Source of the DNA: Verpa conica
Lineage: Eukaryota > Ascomycota > Pezizomycetes > Pezizales > Morchellaceae
DNA: 64,000 nucleotides
Assembly (NCBI GenBank): GCA_033030425.1
Contig: JAUFSD010000008.1
Location: 1,488,001-1,552,000, forward strand
Direction: 5' to 3'
Below the pieces are notes generated by a model. The model was given only the letters and a program-made list of their open reading frames with translations, did not search any database and was not told the origin of the DNA. Shown here piece after piece: positions 26,199-38,331 of the stretch. The translations under genes were made by a program, and so were the position numbers. Position 1 is the first letter of the stretch, and each line of letters opens with the position of its first letter.

Positions 26199-26243
26199 GA
26201 TCTATATGTATCCAATTTAAGCCTATAAATGTACATATAGATC
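26199..26243. repeat. Perfect 12-bp inverted repeat with 21-nt spacer
   Basis: GATCTATATGTA at 26199-26210 pairs perfectly with TACATATAGATC at 26232-26243. It stands alone in the desert with no adjacent gene. Confidence 0.6.
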
Positions 26244-27071
26244 ATGATTAATTAGAGTCATATGCGGGGATAGATCACTAGTATTGGTGGGCATCGGGGG
26301 TCCAACGACGTACTAGACAGCAGTATATACTAGTAAAGTCGGATACACCTCCGGTCTTTGCTTCACAGATCATCATTCGACGTTTCTTGGCAGCTCCCAG
26401 ATACAACAAGTGCTAGAGGTCAGGACCTTTAATTTCATCCACACACCCGTTGTAAATGCAGGATGGAGACAAGGATGCAAATCCGATGCTGGGAACCCCG
26501 GCGACCGCTTTTTGTAGGGAATCGATGCACATCTAAAGATCTTAGATCGAAAGAAGTACCTCTTGCGTCTGGATAGTTGATCTCTTTAGCTTAGATCTTG
26601 GTAGCTCATACTCGAGCTTGTAATTGTGTAGCCTATAAAAATATATCATTCCTCGCAGCTGCTTTGTATTTATACATAACTATTACCCTCGAATACGAAA
26701 TTATAAGCCATAATCATTTTGAATGTGCAAAACTCCAAATTGATAGCACCGTGCTACATATACTTTAATAGCTTTGAGAGCTAGCTAGGGTATATATTAT
26801 AGAAAAATTGCCGAAAAACCCCCTTCCCCAGTAATGACCCCATAAAAATATTGTGAAGCTAAAAAGAAAACTATGAGAATGAAAAGTAATGAAAGCTATA
26901 CTCCTATCCAAATACAAAATAAAAATAGCCGGTACCTCTAAGCTTAATGACCAACGCACTAACTAATTTCAAAAAACTGGTATAAAGAAAAACCTAAGAA
27001 CAAAATTGCAAACGACGGGAAAAGAGATTCCTGAAAAATAGAAAGAAAGAAAAAACCTTATGAGTGCCTTC

Positions 27072-28073
27072 TTATTTAAAGAATTCTTCGAACTTTTCAA
27101 TGCAATGTGTGTCGAGTTCTTTGGCCCAATTCCCTCCATTACCACCCAGAGCAAACACAATGTTAGCAAACCAACCCTCAAACTCTGCGCTTCCTAGCAG
27201 CTCTTTCCAGAGTTCGCACATGTCGTCAACGGGGTTCTTATAGACCCCACTGCTTGCTTCGGGTCCGGAGGAGCCAAACCCTCCTAGGACGAGGTTTATA
27301 TGGCCGTTGAGGGCTGCCACCCTCAATATTGACCTCATTTTGCATCTTTGGAGGTTTTTCTCCTCCGAAAATGAGTACCTCATACAGCTGTCATCGGTCT
27401 TTGGGCGTCTGACCGGGGCTGCAGAAACCACGGAAACAGTTGTCCAGGCTTCATCCGGCCAGATTGTATAAGACTTCCGGAAGCCATCCCGGAAAATGAC
27501 GATATTGGGAGAGTACACGGCCCCAGTTTGGGGTAGTGGGTAATATGTTTGCACGGTTGGTGACCGCGGGTCCGTGCTTGAGAGAGCCTGCGAAAGATTT
27601 GATCTTCTCGCGAATTCCTCTTCCTGAGTCAAAATTCCTCCATCCCAATCCCCACAAGGTTTTTTTTCATGAGCCGTATTTAGGACTAGGATCCTATTTG
27701 TTGGTGTTCCTTGAAGCAGGGACCCGAAGTGTATTGGAGGGGCACGAAGCCCGCACGGAATAGCTCTATCGGTATGGACCGGGGCAAGAGGCCCTTGTCC
27801 CCCTGCAGAAAATGGAAACGGGCTGATATTTTGTGAACTACCCTGCGGAAAAGAGTAGTTTTGCCAGTCTATCGCTACATCAAATGGCTCGGCCACAAGA
27901 ACTGCTGTCCGGAGTGCCTTCGGTTGGCGTCTGTTTGGCGGCAGCGGGGGCAGTGGTTCTGTAAAATCGTATAGATACGACGTGGGATCCGTCCCAGACC
28001 GTCTTGGAACCTCGGGCAAGAGTGCCCGAGTCTCTGCGGACGCCGTCGAAGCACGCTGGCGTGAATTCGGCAT
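27072..28073 (-). CDS. Microbial-type PARG-domain protein (TIGR02452/DUF2263 family)
   Basis: Single-exon 333-residue protein. The central and C-terminal parts match the fungal branch of the microbial poly(ADP-ribose) glycohydrolase family: an N-terminal strand VLAEPFDVAIDWQNYSF-like block, IHFGSLLQGTPTNRILVLNTA, the QEEEFARRSNL loop, YSPNIVIFRDG, VSVVSAAPVRRP, a helix EEKNLQRCKMRSILRVAALNGH, then LVLGGFGSSG and FEGWFANIVFAL. These enzymes release ADP-ribose from poly(ADP-ribose) or modified proteins using two glutamates in the QEE motif. Here the Gly-rich loop before it reads GDWDGGILTQEEE, not a strict GGG run, so the activity is inferred. The N-terminal 50 residues are Ser/Pro/Arg-rich and likely disordered. 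The start codon lies in a favourable AAAATATGCC context. Residues 1-60 contain a possible proline motif (PLPPLPPNR). Confidence 0.85.
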   Translation of the reverse strand: MPNSRQRASTASAETRALLPEVPRRSGTDPTSYLYDFTEPLPPLPPNRRQPKALRTAVLVAEPFDVAIDWQNYSFPQGSSQNISPFPFSAGGQGPLAPVHTDRAIPCGLRAPPIHFGSLLQGTPTNRILVLNTAHEKKPCGDWDGGILTQEEEFARRSNLSQALSSTDPRSPTVQTYYPLPQTGAVYSPNIVIFRDGFRKSYTIWPDEAWTTVSVVSAAPVRRPKTDDSCMRYSFSEEKNLQRCKMRSILRVAALNGHINLVLGGFGSSGPEASSGVYKNPVDDMCELWKELLGSAEFEGWFANIVFALGGNGGNWAKELDTHCIEKFEEFFK

Positions 28074-30405
28074 ATTTTGTCTTTACTGTTTAGTGGTTGT
28101 GGCCTATCTGTGTGTAGGAGTTGGAGAGGTATATCAGATGAGAGCTTTGTTCTCTCCAATCGAGGGTCGTTCTCTCTCAATTTATACCCTCCTTCGTCGA
28201 GTAGTTATTTTCTTTTCCTGAATAGGCCCTGTAACCCTGTGGAAGCATTTGAACCAGGAACCAGTTGCGATCTCCAACAAACCAGTAAATTCATCCCCGA
28301 AGTCCAAACACGGTCTTGGAACCGAACACATAAAAAGCAAGGGATTGGCTGAGCTGTAGCATATTATTGATCTTCACTAGATCCCGTCCTCCCGCCCTTA
28401 CAGCTGCTAACAGCCCATATCTCGGTAACTTTGAGGCTCTTCAATCTATCAATCCTATGCCTTCCCTAGAGCAAAGGTTACACCGATAAACGGAGGCAAA
28501 CAGACTCTATGCTGCCTGCCGTAGCGGGAATATACATTTGGAGAGTAATAGTAGATGCCCGATGTAAATGTAACTCGAGAAACCAAATCTTTAGGTACCT
28601 TTTGGTAAGCGAAACAGGTGTTCCAGATATAGGGTCTTCGGTGAATAATAACTTCGATCTCCATTCCAAGTCATCATTCTCAGGTTCCCAGGGGAAAAAA
28701 TTTGGCAAATGTAACTGGTTGTTTCGCGACTACGTTTCTTTAAAATTTTTCTTTTTGCCCATGAGTTCGGTTTCCGTCAATACCTCCGAAATGACAAATA
28801 GTACCTACTTGTCCCAGTCGTGCCTTATAACGCTATCTTCTATACCAGGTATCTCAAACCTGTTTCACGGGTGAGGCCCGATACCCGGCAATCAGGATCT
28901 GAGAGCAGTCCTGCCAAAACCCAGCATTTTGTTCCTCGCCGATCGGAAGTAAGCGGCCGTAGAACTTGGATTCTAATGTATGCAACTATCCGATCATTAC
29001 TGTTTCTAGGGCAGAGCGTATCGTCATATCGTACCAGATACAGATCTATTTTCCGGAAGATTAACGTCAGCTAGGTTCGATCGTGAACTTTTCTTGTTGG
29101 GTATAACCATCAGAAGTATTGTCAATCACTTGTGCAATATGAATCCCTCCAGCTGAAGATTCAGCTATCAAGGAGATTAGTGCTAGGGGATCATCTGCAT
29201 GTCTAGAATGCACCAACCGAGCGGGGCCATTAAAACACCTTTGACCTTGGGTGATGTGGCCAAAATGCAAATTCTAGCAATTCGCATCCTTTCTCTGAGA
29301 ATTGGCTCCACACTCCCCCCCCCCCGGAGAGTTTTTATGATTAGCGATGCGTCCGCACCCTAGATATAGCCAATGCGCCACTTTTGTGCAGGTGGCCATA
29401 TTCTGTGACCATGGAGTAGTTGCATCATGCATATGGGGGTTAGGGGTTTGTCTTGTACTTGACCCCCATTAAGATTACGTGGAGATTGTGTAATACGGGC
29501 ATACGTGTCTAGACCAAGGACTGACGTCGGTGCAGAAAAACACTAAACTACGTAGAGAATTATCTATAGTCAATTCTGTCAAAGAGTAAGAGTGTTTTCG
29601 AACAGAGCAGGATGAATGCTTCTAAAGAAAACCAGCAACCCATCGACCACGCCAACAACAATAAATGTGTATCGATAAAAGTCTAGACCCTGTGTTTAAG
29701 GAATAGAATACTTTCTCCCATAAGCAGCGCACTAGCCCAAACGTGGTTTTCTCAGATTTTGATTCCATAGTAATTCTTGATACTAGAATAGGATATTTCA
29801 ACATATAATCTCTAGTCCTTTTAGGAAAATGATATGTGAAATGGCAGGGGTGGACTTTCTCTATAACTGGAATCACTCCGCGGAGATATAATTCGGGTTT
29901 CGGTCCGTCAGCTAGAGTATATATGATCAATCATTAAGCATCTGAATACTCGGCGGTGACTCTCGGCAACTCCAGGATATCTAGCTCGGCAAGGCCGCCG
30001 ATAAAGGTGTAGCCAACAGCTCCATGAGCATCGCCCCGCCCAACGACGTTTTGGTACCTAGGTTATTTGAGACCTTCAATACGCAGGGCCGGGGTCGATC
30101 AAACCTGCTAAGGGACGGATTCCGCAGAACCAGACAACCTGAATAATCACCTGGAGTGATCGGATAGGTGGTATTTATTGTAGTGCAAGTCTAGATTCTG
30201 GATAGCTTCTAGACCTGTGATTACTTGGCCTATGTGTATCCTTGTAAGACACCGAAGGGGATGGGGAGAGCGAAAAGCCGAGACTTGGGAGACGAGCAAC
30301 CCATGGATAAGGATATTATGTCCGTGCACAGCCTGGTCGTGTTCGCAAGGCTTGGCTTGACAAGACAATTGTCTTCGCCCCACCAGGAAACGAGGCTCAA
30401 ACCTC
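28074..30405. other. Intergenic region, promoters of PARG-type gene and mito-AsnRS
   Basis: The two flanking genes diverge from this 2.3 kb region. No gene was recognised. One minus-strand frame (28478-28708) has a protein-like composition (start MPNFFPWEPENDDLEW) but no family match and no convincing splice partners, so it may be a lone gene fragment. A run of ten C lies at about 29316-29325. Confidence 0.4.
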
Positions 30406-32251
30406 ATGTTCACCATGGCTTTGCCCCACCGGTTCAGCCGATCAATTGTTTCTAGGCTTTTCCAGGTCCGCAAATCATCGACAGCAGTGCTGTCCTCTGG
30501 CCCTGATTTACCGCGGACTGTCGCTTCCCTCGTCAATGGGATTTCAAACACCCATGCCGATCTCGGAACGGCCAAAAACAGCAGTGGCAGCGACAACAAT
30601 GCTCCACCAGTGGTTACAGTGCATGGATGGATCCGTTCTGTTCGACGGATGAAGAATGTATCCTTTGCACACGTAGCTGATGGTTCGACCACGATACCTT
30701 TGCAGGCAGTATTGACTAAAGACCAGAGTGAGGGGTACGTTCATTTTTCTTTTCTCACTTTTTTTTTTTCCCCCGCGTTGTGCTTTGACCAAACTAGGGG
30801 GTCTAAAGCTGTAGTTGACGAGGTTTACGTTTAGCTTAACAACCGGGACGAGCGTCAAAATCACAGGGGAGTGGAAGGAGTCAGTTGGTGGAAAGGAGCA
30901 AGAACGAGAACTACTGGCTCAGGAAGTAGAAATTATTGGGGGAGCAGATCCTGAAGTAAACTCACTGGCTCTTCTCTTTTCCCCCCATGCCTGTACTTGC
31001 GGTGGGAATATACTTTGGTCAATACAACCTCATTCACATACTAAAAGGTTGGCCGAAACTTATTCTCATTGCAAGTAGGCTTCGGCTACAAATATTTGCT
31101 CATGTGAGCTGATAAGTATCAAATTATAGACATATCCACTGCAAAAAAAATACCAAACTGCTGAGTACCTAAGAACACTGCCCCATTTGCGAACCCGTAT
31201 TCCCGCATACAGCAACCTTATGCAGCTTCGCTCGTACATGATATCCCGCTTAACAAGTTTTTTCGCGTCTCGGGAATTTGTGCAATGCCATCCTCCAATT
31301 ATCACCTCTTCAGACTGTGAGGGTGCTGGCGAGGTTTTCACAGTCTCCTCCAATGCTACTGCTACAGAGGAAGACAAGCTTGCACATTTTTTCAGGAGTC
31401 CCAAGTACCTAACGGTCTCTAGCCAACTGCACTTGGAGGCCCTTGCTGCTGCATTGCCGAGGGTATGGACTCTATCTCCTACCTTCCGGGCTGAGAAATC
31501 GGATACAGCCCGGCACCTGAGCGAATTTTACATGCTAGAAGTGGAAACATCTTTCATCAACTCTCTCGAGCCACTTCTTACATTTATTGAAGAGATGACA
31601 AAGGACCTCGTCTTAGGCATATCATCATCCCCTATTGGTCTCGAAACCCTTGCTATAGTCGCCGAAAAGGCCCCTGAAGTCGAACTGCGTTGGAAAGGAC
31701 TGTTGGAAAACAAATGGTCACGCATCACCTACACTGATGCAATCAATGAGCTTCAGTCCGCGGTAAACCGTGGCGAAGTAAAGTTTGTATTCCCCCCAAC
31801 ATGGGGTGCAGGTTTGCAGGCCGAGCATGAAAGATTTCTCGCGCAGACGCTCGGGGGTGGTGGTCAAGGGGGCCCGATCTTTGTTACAGACTATCCACGC
31901 GAGCTGAAGCCATTCTACATGTTACCTTCTCCTGGAGAATTAGAGGAAGGAAGAGAGACAGTCGCATGCTTCGATCTCCTGCTACCTGTTGTGGGGGAGC
32001 TCGTTGGAGGTTCCCTGAGGGAGCACCGGTATGAAGAACTCGTCGCTTCGATGAAGATGCTAGGCCTCGCGCCTGAAGGCGACGACGAGATAGGAAATCT
32101 GAGGTGGTATACAGAACTACGTAGATGGGGCTCTACAGAACATGGAGGGTTTGGTGTGGGGTTTGATAGATTGTTGTGTTATTTGGGCGGAGTTGAGAAT
32201 ATCAGGGAGACTGTGACCTTCCCAAGGTGGGTAGGAAGATGTGATTGTTAG
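30406..32251 (+). CDS. Asparaginyl-tRNA synthetase, mitochondrial
   Basis: Class II aminoacyl-tRNA synthetase that charges mitochondrial tRNA-Asn (yeast Slm5, human NARS2 relatives). Model: exons 30406-30734, 30835-30955 and 31166-32251, all in frame, 511 residues. The N-terminus is basic and hydroxylated (RFSRSIVSRLFQVRKSS), as expected of a mitochondrial presequence. An OB-fold anticodon domain follows (VTVHGWIRSVRRMKNVSFAHV). The catalytic core shows PPIITSSDCEGAGEVF, motif 2 (FRAEKSDTARHLSEFYMLE) and motif 3 (GFGVGFDRLLCYLGGVENIRET); the protein ends FPRWVGRCDC. The second intron is uncertain: it spans 210 nt, and its middle encodes SIQPHSHT in frame, which resembles the linker found at this point in homologues. 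No AG acceptor precedes that segment, so the model given skips it. Start could be 30406 or the Met at 30415. Confidence 0.9.
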
Positions 32252-33288
32252 TTTTGTAAAAGCAACGGCCATAGATCCTGTTGCTTGGTACCCAACTCTA
32301 CTCCACCTGATCCATAATCATCTCGGAAAGTATATTCGTCTAGAAGAAAAACCGTGTGGAGAAACAAGGAGATAGATCTCTGGTGTCTTGATACTGTCAT
32401 TTGCTTGAGACACGGCCATAGCACAAGATCGGGCAAAGGGTATAGCAACAGGTCCCCCGGATGTCTATGAACCGTCATATTAGCTCTATCCAAAATTTAA
32501 CCATTCGGGACAATAATTCAGTTCCCAGAGTCCTGGCTGCTCTCTTGACACCTTACGGGCCGTGCCTATATCATTTTCTGGACCGTGCAAACGCCCGTTC
32601 CCCCAAGCACGAGCAATTACTTGATTTGCGGTGGCGGGAGCTACTTGTCCACCAGCATAAGAACCCGGAAACAGGGGGGGTACGCACGGAGATGTCTCAG
32701 AGCTACAGATTCACCTGAAATCTACAAATAAGGTAAATAACTAGCTATGATTCCCAATATTAAACAGGTTCAGGAAGATTCCATTACCAAGAATAGCATA
32801 TAATCCAATACATGATACCAAAATTTATACCACCGCCACTTATCTACCCCCCTGGTTGTGCCCGTGCATACCCCTCCTGTCTCCGGGTTCTTATTCTGGC
32901 GGACAAGTACATGCGTGGGGGAGGTCATGTTTTAATCGTGACGTGTATAGGCAGCCCCAGCCACAATTCCGATGTTAGACCCTTTGCGCATAAGTAGATC
33001 CTTGCAAAGCCAAGATAGCAGCTCCGTTAGAGACGATTCACACTCCAGTAGAGCAAAGACAGATTTATTTCATATGCCAGGGTCGGGTATCGCCGTCCTC
33101 GGGCGCAAAGTATTCATTCGAACATGTCCTTCGTAATCCCAGTCCCCTCTAGGTCACTAAACGGCCCTCAATTCATTCTTGGGTGATTATTCTAATGATC
33201 CTGGTGCCTGAGAGCTAGATGTATATCCGTGCAGCCCTAAGGATGCATATTCGTAAACATAAGCTAGAAAACTTAGCAATCATGTAAT

Positions 33289-33302
33289 ATCACTCGAGTG
33301 AT
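33289..33302. repeat. Palindrome ATCACTCGAGTGAT
   Basis: A perfect 14-bp palindrome made of two overlapping, oppositely oriented copies of the dispersed CGAGTGAT motif. A shorter form, ATCACTCGAGTGG, occurs at 20793. Confidence 0.6.
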
Positions 33303-36300
33303 CAGTACGCTCCATTCCTGCACCCAGCTACCCTTCTGGGGGCTTTATAGATATCTATCAGAGATAACTATAATCCAAGGGGGGCGAGAACCATATTAAG
33401 ACGTTCGAACAAGGTGTGGCTAGGATATTCTACAGGGAACAGCTTGGACGAAATAGCCCCGCCACTCGCTACACCGATGGATAGACTTCCCCCCCTTTTT
33501 CTTTATTCAGTCGGGGTCCTCTACAAGTAAGTTGTAGTTCTTGCTATCTCTAGCTTATTCTTTAGGTGTTTTCGACTAGCTCGATGATGGAAATTGTTCC
33601 CTTTTCGTGGGGGCCAGAAAAGTGATTCACAATACAGGAATTTTTGCATCGCTTCGATATTTTGCATTCAAAACTTGCTTTGACTTTGGTTTTATGAATG
33701 GGATAAGGGTCTTATTGGCCTATTCTTTATTTTACTAATGCCTATGCATACTGTTAGCTTTACGAGTCACCCGGATAGCTAACGCAGGAAGGAAAACGTC
33801 CAAAATCGCAAACCTCCCCTGGATGTCGACCAATCGCAGTCTTTTCCGGCAGTCTGTGAATTATACAATCGCACTATTTTTCACCGGTATGATCTTAGAA
33901 TTTTCCCATGTGAATAGGAGGCGTAACACCAGGATTTTTGCCACCTCGAACCCCTAATCGGTAGGTTGTTCTCATTCCAACTACCGGCACTGCTAACTAG
34001 CCAATGACTATTTGGATGTATGTACGTACGGGAAATTCCGTGTGCGGAAGAGCCACACATTGACCTAAACATGAGCCGTCCTCCGAAAGCTCAAGAATAA
34101 TCGGTGCAACAATGGCAGTTTTCAGCTTTGCGTATTATGGGCTTAATTAATTTGATATCTGTTTGTTTATATCTCTCTCGATTGACCGCTTTGTTTCACT
34201 TGGTCGCGTAATCCCCGGATACATGCTCGGGGGGGAAAGGGTTTTGGAAAGCTGTAAGATCGTCCGTTTATTCGAGAGCGGCAGTTCGTATTGGGGGGGT
34301 CTGATGATGAATTAAAATAAACCTTGTATTTAAATCCCTGAATTTAGGCGTTACCAGCTCTCAACCACAATAGTAATTTATTAAGGATTTAAGGTTGTTA
34401 GCATGTATGTGTATTGAAACCAGGTACTATAAGTACTCAAGCTTAAGCCGCTGACATCATTAGAACCAAAAACCTAGGAAAACTCCACCTATATCGCCAT
34501 TTTGATGCTGATTGCATATACGTGGGCATGAAACGGCTTAGTCATATCAACATACGTTAATCTCAAGCCTTGGAACTGAACGGCAGTTTCCGTTGAAATA
34601 AAAGCCGAAGACCTCACCTTAAGATACCATGTATTTCTTCGGGGTAACCCGTCGCCCCTATTTACATTACCCATGCACGAATAGCTTGTTCTTGTGTCTA
34701 GACTTGTCTTCGGGTTTGAGAACTTTGTAGCGGCAGCCAATAAATCTCTTGGTTTATTCATAGGATTGACTCTCATATTGTAGATCGTTTCTCACCACTA
34801 AGTCATTGAGAATATATCCCACTTTGTCTACCTAGGGTATAATTTCTACAGTAAGAACAAATTTTATATACTTGGGTTAGGTAGCGTAGTAAGGACTTGG
34901 AAGCAGGGGTGTGAAGTTGGCCTACAAATACGTAGGCGTGGCTAATTCCGAACGAATGAATTTCTTACCAGTAAAAGGCGTTTCTAAACCTCTTTACCTG
35001 CCCCGAGGACTTTGATCATAATCTGATCCTAGTCGTATATCTCTAGGCCTTATCTCGTAGCGAATAGGCCTGCATACGCCCATAGAACAATCCATGCTAC
35101 CTTGTGTTATCCTAGGCCGGCCATTAATTTCTCACATGACTGGTCTAGTCTCGCAAGCATGGGCCCTATTCTGATATCTGTGGTCTCTAGCAACGGCTTC
35201 CCCTCCTTTTAGGGCGGTCAAGCCTATTTCTTCTTTTTTCCTAATAAACAGCTATACTAGGTTCCGAATCACTATTGGGCGAAATCTAGACCTATGAAGG
35301 CTTAGTCCGGCCCGAAATTTTACTAGGGACTGAGAGGATATAATATTGCCACACAAGATTCAAGCTTGATCCAGCAGCCCTGCAAGCGCCCCCTTCCTAA
35401 CGCCGTAGGGAGACACTGTGTTTCCGGGCGCCAATGAAGGTAAGCGGTAAATAGACTTATGATTTACCCTGGTCATGAGTTATTTTCCTCTTAAGTTTAT
35501 ATGCTTTAAAGCCGAGGGCCCTCCGAGGTATTGTCGTACCTGGAAGAGCTAGGGTTTATCCCACAAAGTCTTGCCGGTTTTCTACGTTGCGACACGTTCT
35601 AATTGATCGGCCAAAGGTATCTCCTCTGCTAACAGCAGGCTGAGTCTAAGCACTTCTTTCTAGTTTTTACGATAGTAATCCCCAGTATGTTCGCCATATT
35701 TAGGTTATTTCAATTATATTCATCTAACAGAGATACCTATCATAGTTACTACTGCATGAGTCATAATAGATCACTCGGTACTCCCCCGGCCAGCGACCAA
35801 ATTTGGGGTGCTTAACTATTAGCTGCAGGTTCAGGTTGAATCCTCTTAAGACATGTACAAATTTTTTAACTACCTTGTATTATATAGTGTCAGACTCACC
35901 GTCTAACAAGATTGAAATCAGCGGTATTATGGCCCGATGTCACGCCATGCGTGCCGACCCAGATAGTGCTTATGATGCAAGATACCTATAAGTATACTTC
36001 AGGTATGGTCTCAAGCTTACATATTATATTTACAATATCACTCTCCTTTAATGTATATAGGATTAGAAATCTCAAGAACCGTATAATGTGATATCTGACT
36101 TACACATGTACAGCCCAGGCCCTCAATACCTGGATCGAACATTTACAGAATTTGACACGAATCTCGATCGTAGGCTCTCCTCGTTGTAGAATATAACGAA
36201 ATATCTGATATAGCTCTAAAAAAAACCTACATGTCTATTTTAAAAAGGCGGTTGGTTTTCCGTCACAAAGTACTAATATGCTGCTGGGAAATTTACTGTG

Positions 36301-37450
36301 AGTTGCATGCACGGTGCACCACCTCCCTACATGCATTTCGAGTGACTTACCATGACTCTATGTCATGTGTTCTTCTAGCGATAATATTTCGTGGTCATCC
36401 ATTTATGGATCAAAAGTCTCTAAACTCGAATCCTACGTGTTTTTTTTTTACACTTGTGCTGCGCGGGGAATTCTAAGCTTTTCCAAGATCGAGTCGATCG
36501 ATCAGTTTTAGACATCGAAGAAGCTTACATTTACTTCAAGTGCTCGGCTACTTTATCTCGTTTCATATGTCACTCCTCATTAAGCCTAGCTGTTACCATA
36601 TACTCGGGTCAGGTAATACAATAATAACCTGAGAATGCAAGTGTGATTCGATTCTCACCAACCGGTAGGCGCTTTTTCCCGGCCGACTGGAGACGTCTCA
36701 TCCAACGGAACCCCTGTATACTAGAGTACCTGTATACTTGCGTGTTAAGGTTCATATTGCCTGAACAGAATTTATGCATGATAAGCTTTGGAAGGTCTAA
36801 CCATTTCTTAATCCTCCTTACATAGCCAATTGGGTTCTCCTAGTAGCCCTATCTGTCGGTTATCTTCGGTCATTTATGTTATTTCTCGTAATATAGTCCT
36901 AACCGATGTTTATCAGATACATTGCTGCCACATATAGAAGTTTGTAAAAAGGATGAGATGAAATTTTTCGATATATTAATTTGATAGATGTGTATCTTGG
37001 GAAAAGATCCTTATCATACCGACTACGTCTAGCTTCTCACTTGTTCCCTTATTTCTTTCCTTATTTATTAGGATTGGGTTCAAACGTGGGGAAATAATTG
37101 AAGGTTGTCAAAGTATAATACTTAAATACATGAATAGATAGTCATGGCTTAGTTAGAAAAATTTCAGATAGTATGAGGAATTGAATCTAAGAGTAAAATC
37201 CTAGTGAGTGCATGTTATAATATACGTGCCCTATTTATGTTAGCTAAAGAAGCGGTTTTGGTGGATCCTAGTACATAGTCTCGTCGCCGGAACCAATAAA
37301 TTCAAGAAGGCATCTAGATCCAATTCATCTAAATTAAAACATAAACAACCTCCTCGCACAGTCCGTAGAGCAGAATTCCAGTGAAGGCATTGAAATGCTT
37401 AATAAAATAATGATGTCTTTAATACAGAGTTCAATTAGTGTAATAGCCAG

Positions 37451-37537
37451 TCACAACCGCGAGCCCCCTCTCTCCTTTTTTTTTGTTTAATTCATTAATT
37501 ACATAAACCTTTCGGTTATGGTAATCACAACCGCGAG
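37451..37537 (+). repeat. Direct repeat of TCACAACCGCGAG
   Basis: The same 13-nt word lies at 37451-37463 and 37525-37537, start to start 74 nt. Between the copies is a pyrimidine tract followed by AT-rich sequence. It could be a target-site duplication around a small insertion or a chance local duplication. Confidence 0.5.
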
Positions 37538-38331
37538 TATACATGGGTGCTATCTAATAGACATTATAGGATCTATCATTATATAGCTAGGTTGTTACAG
37601 TTAGTTACCTTTATATACAAAGATCTATCACTTCACTTCTAAGCCCCGGTTTACTCGTAGTCAGGTTCATAGCGCCTTAATTACAGTATGAAGAAACGGG
37701 GTGAATTTACTGCCATAGCACTACAGAATTTAGTCGCAAATACCGAATTAAATCAGTATCTGAGGTAGATTACTGTACCAATACCATATTCCTCACATAT
37801 CACTAGTGTATTGGCGGGAGCACCGTACTGATCCCACCCCTCTTTTTGGTACTGTATTGTCTATCGACCCGAGGGTCCAATAGTCTGTTTACATGTAGCT
37901 TATAGTAGGACCTATAGCTACTACTATATACTAGAACTTTGATATTATTATAGGTAGCTAGAGGTCTTTTGAATTATGTTGGTGCCATATCAGCTTATGG
38001 CATATTTACCATACTCATAGTGCTGAGAGAATTAAATGTTATCTATACATCTATCCCCGTTCATGATACATGATTTCTTATATTACCATGATAGAAAGAT
38101 CTCACTAAACCCGTTTTTTACGCCAATTTAGTAAAATAATAGAGAAATATAGCCTAGCTACTGCATGGAATCTGATGACGAGGATCACCACATCTCACTC
38201 GGTAAATCTTCACCACTCTTGACTTAGAATTCCTACATTGTTTCTAGAGTTCATTTTTTAAGCCCTTATGAACTCTACTAACTAAATGCGCTTATATTTT
38301 GTATAACTGCATGTAAGTCTGTATGGGAGTA

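Larger units (their letters stand above)
20309..27071. other. TA-rich gene desert with repeat debris
   Basis: Nearly 7 kb with no recognisable gene. It is rich in TA words (CTAGCTAG, TATATATA) and in stop codons in all frames. It contains LTR-like ends near 20944-20950, three diverged copies of a TATATATAGGTATA-centred unit (21170-21390), a three-copy 8-mer at 21643-21668 and a 12-bp perfect inverted repeat at 26199-26243. The composition would fit old transposon DNA altered by repeat-induced point mutation, but no coding remnant could be identified to prove it. Short frames at 24843-25193 and 25457-25684 (minus) have no recognisable features. Confidence 0.5.

Noticed and set aside
30147..30692. 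181-codon minus-strand open frame
   Set aside because: It overlaps exon 1 of the mitochondrial AsnRS gene antisense, has no family signature, and the plus-strand reading is clearly the conserved protein.
36640..36720. Possible tRNA T-arm (ATTCGAT within a short stem)
   Set aside because: The five-base T-stem does not pair properly and no D-arm or anticodon arm could be placed upstream. No tRNA was found elsewhere by scanning for B-box words.
37440..37540. CRISPR-like direct repeats
   Set aside because: Only two copies of one 13-nt word, and the DNA is fungal.
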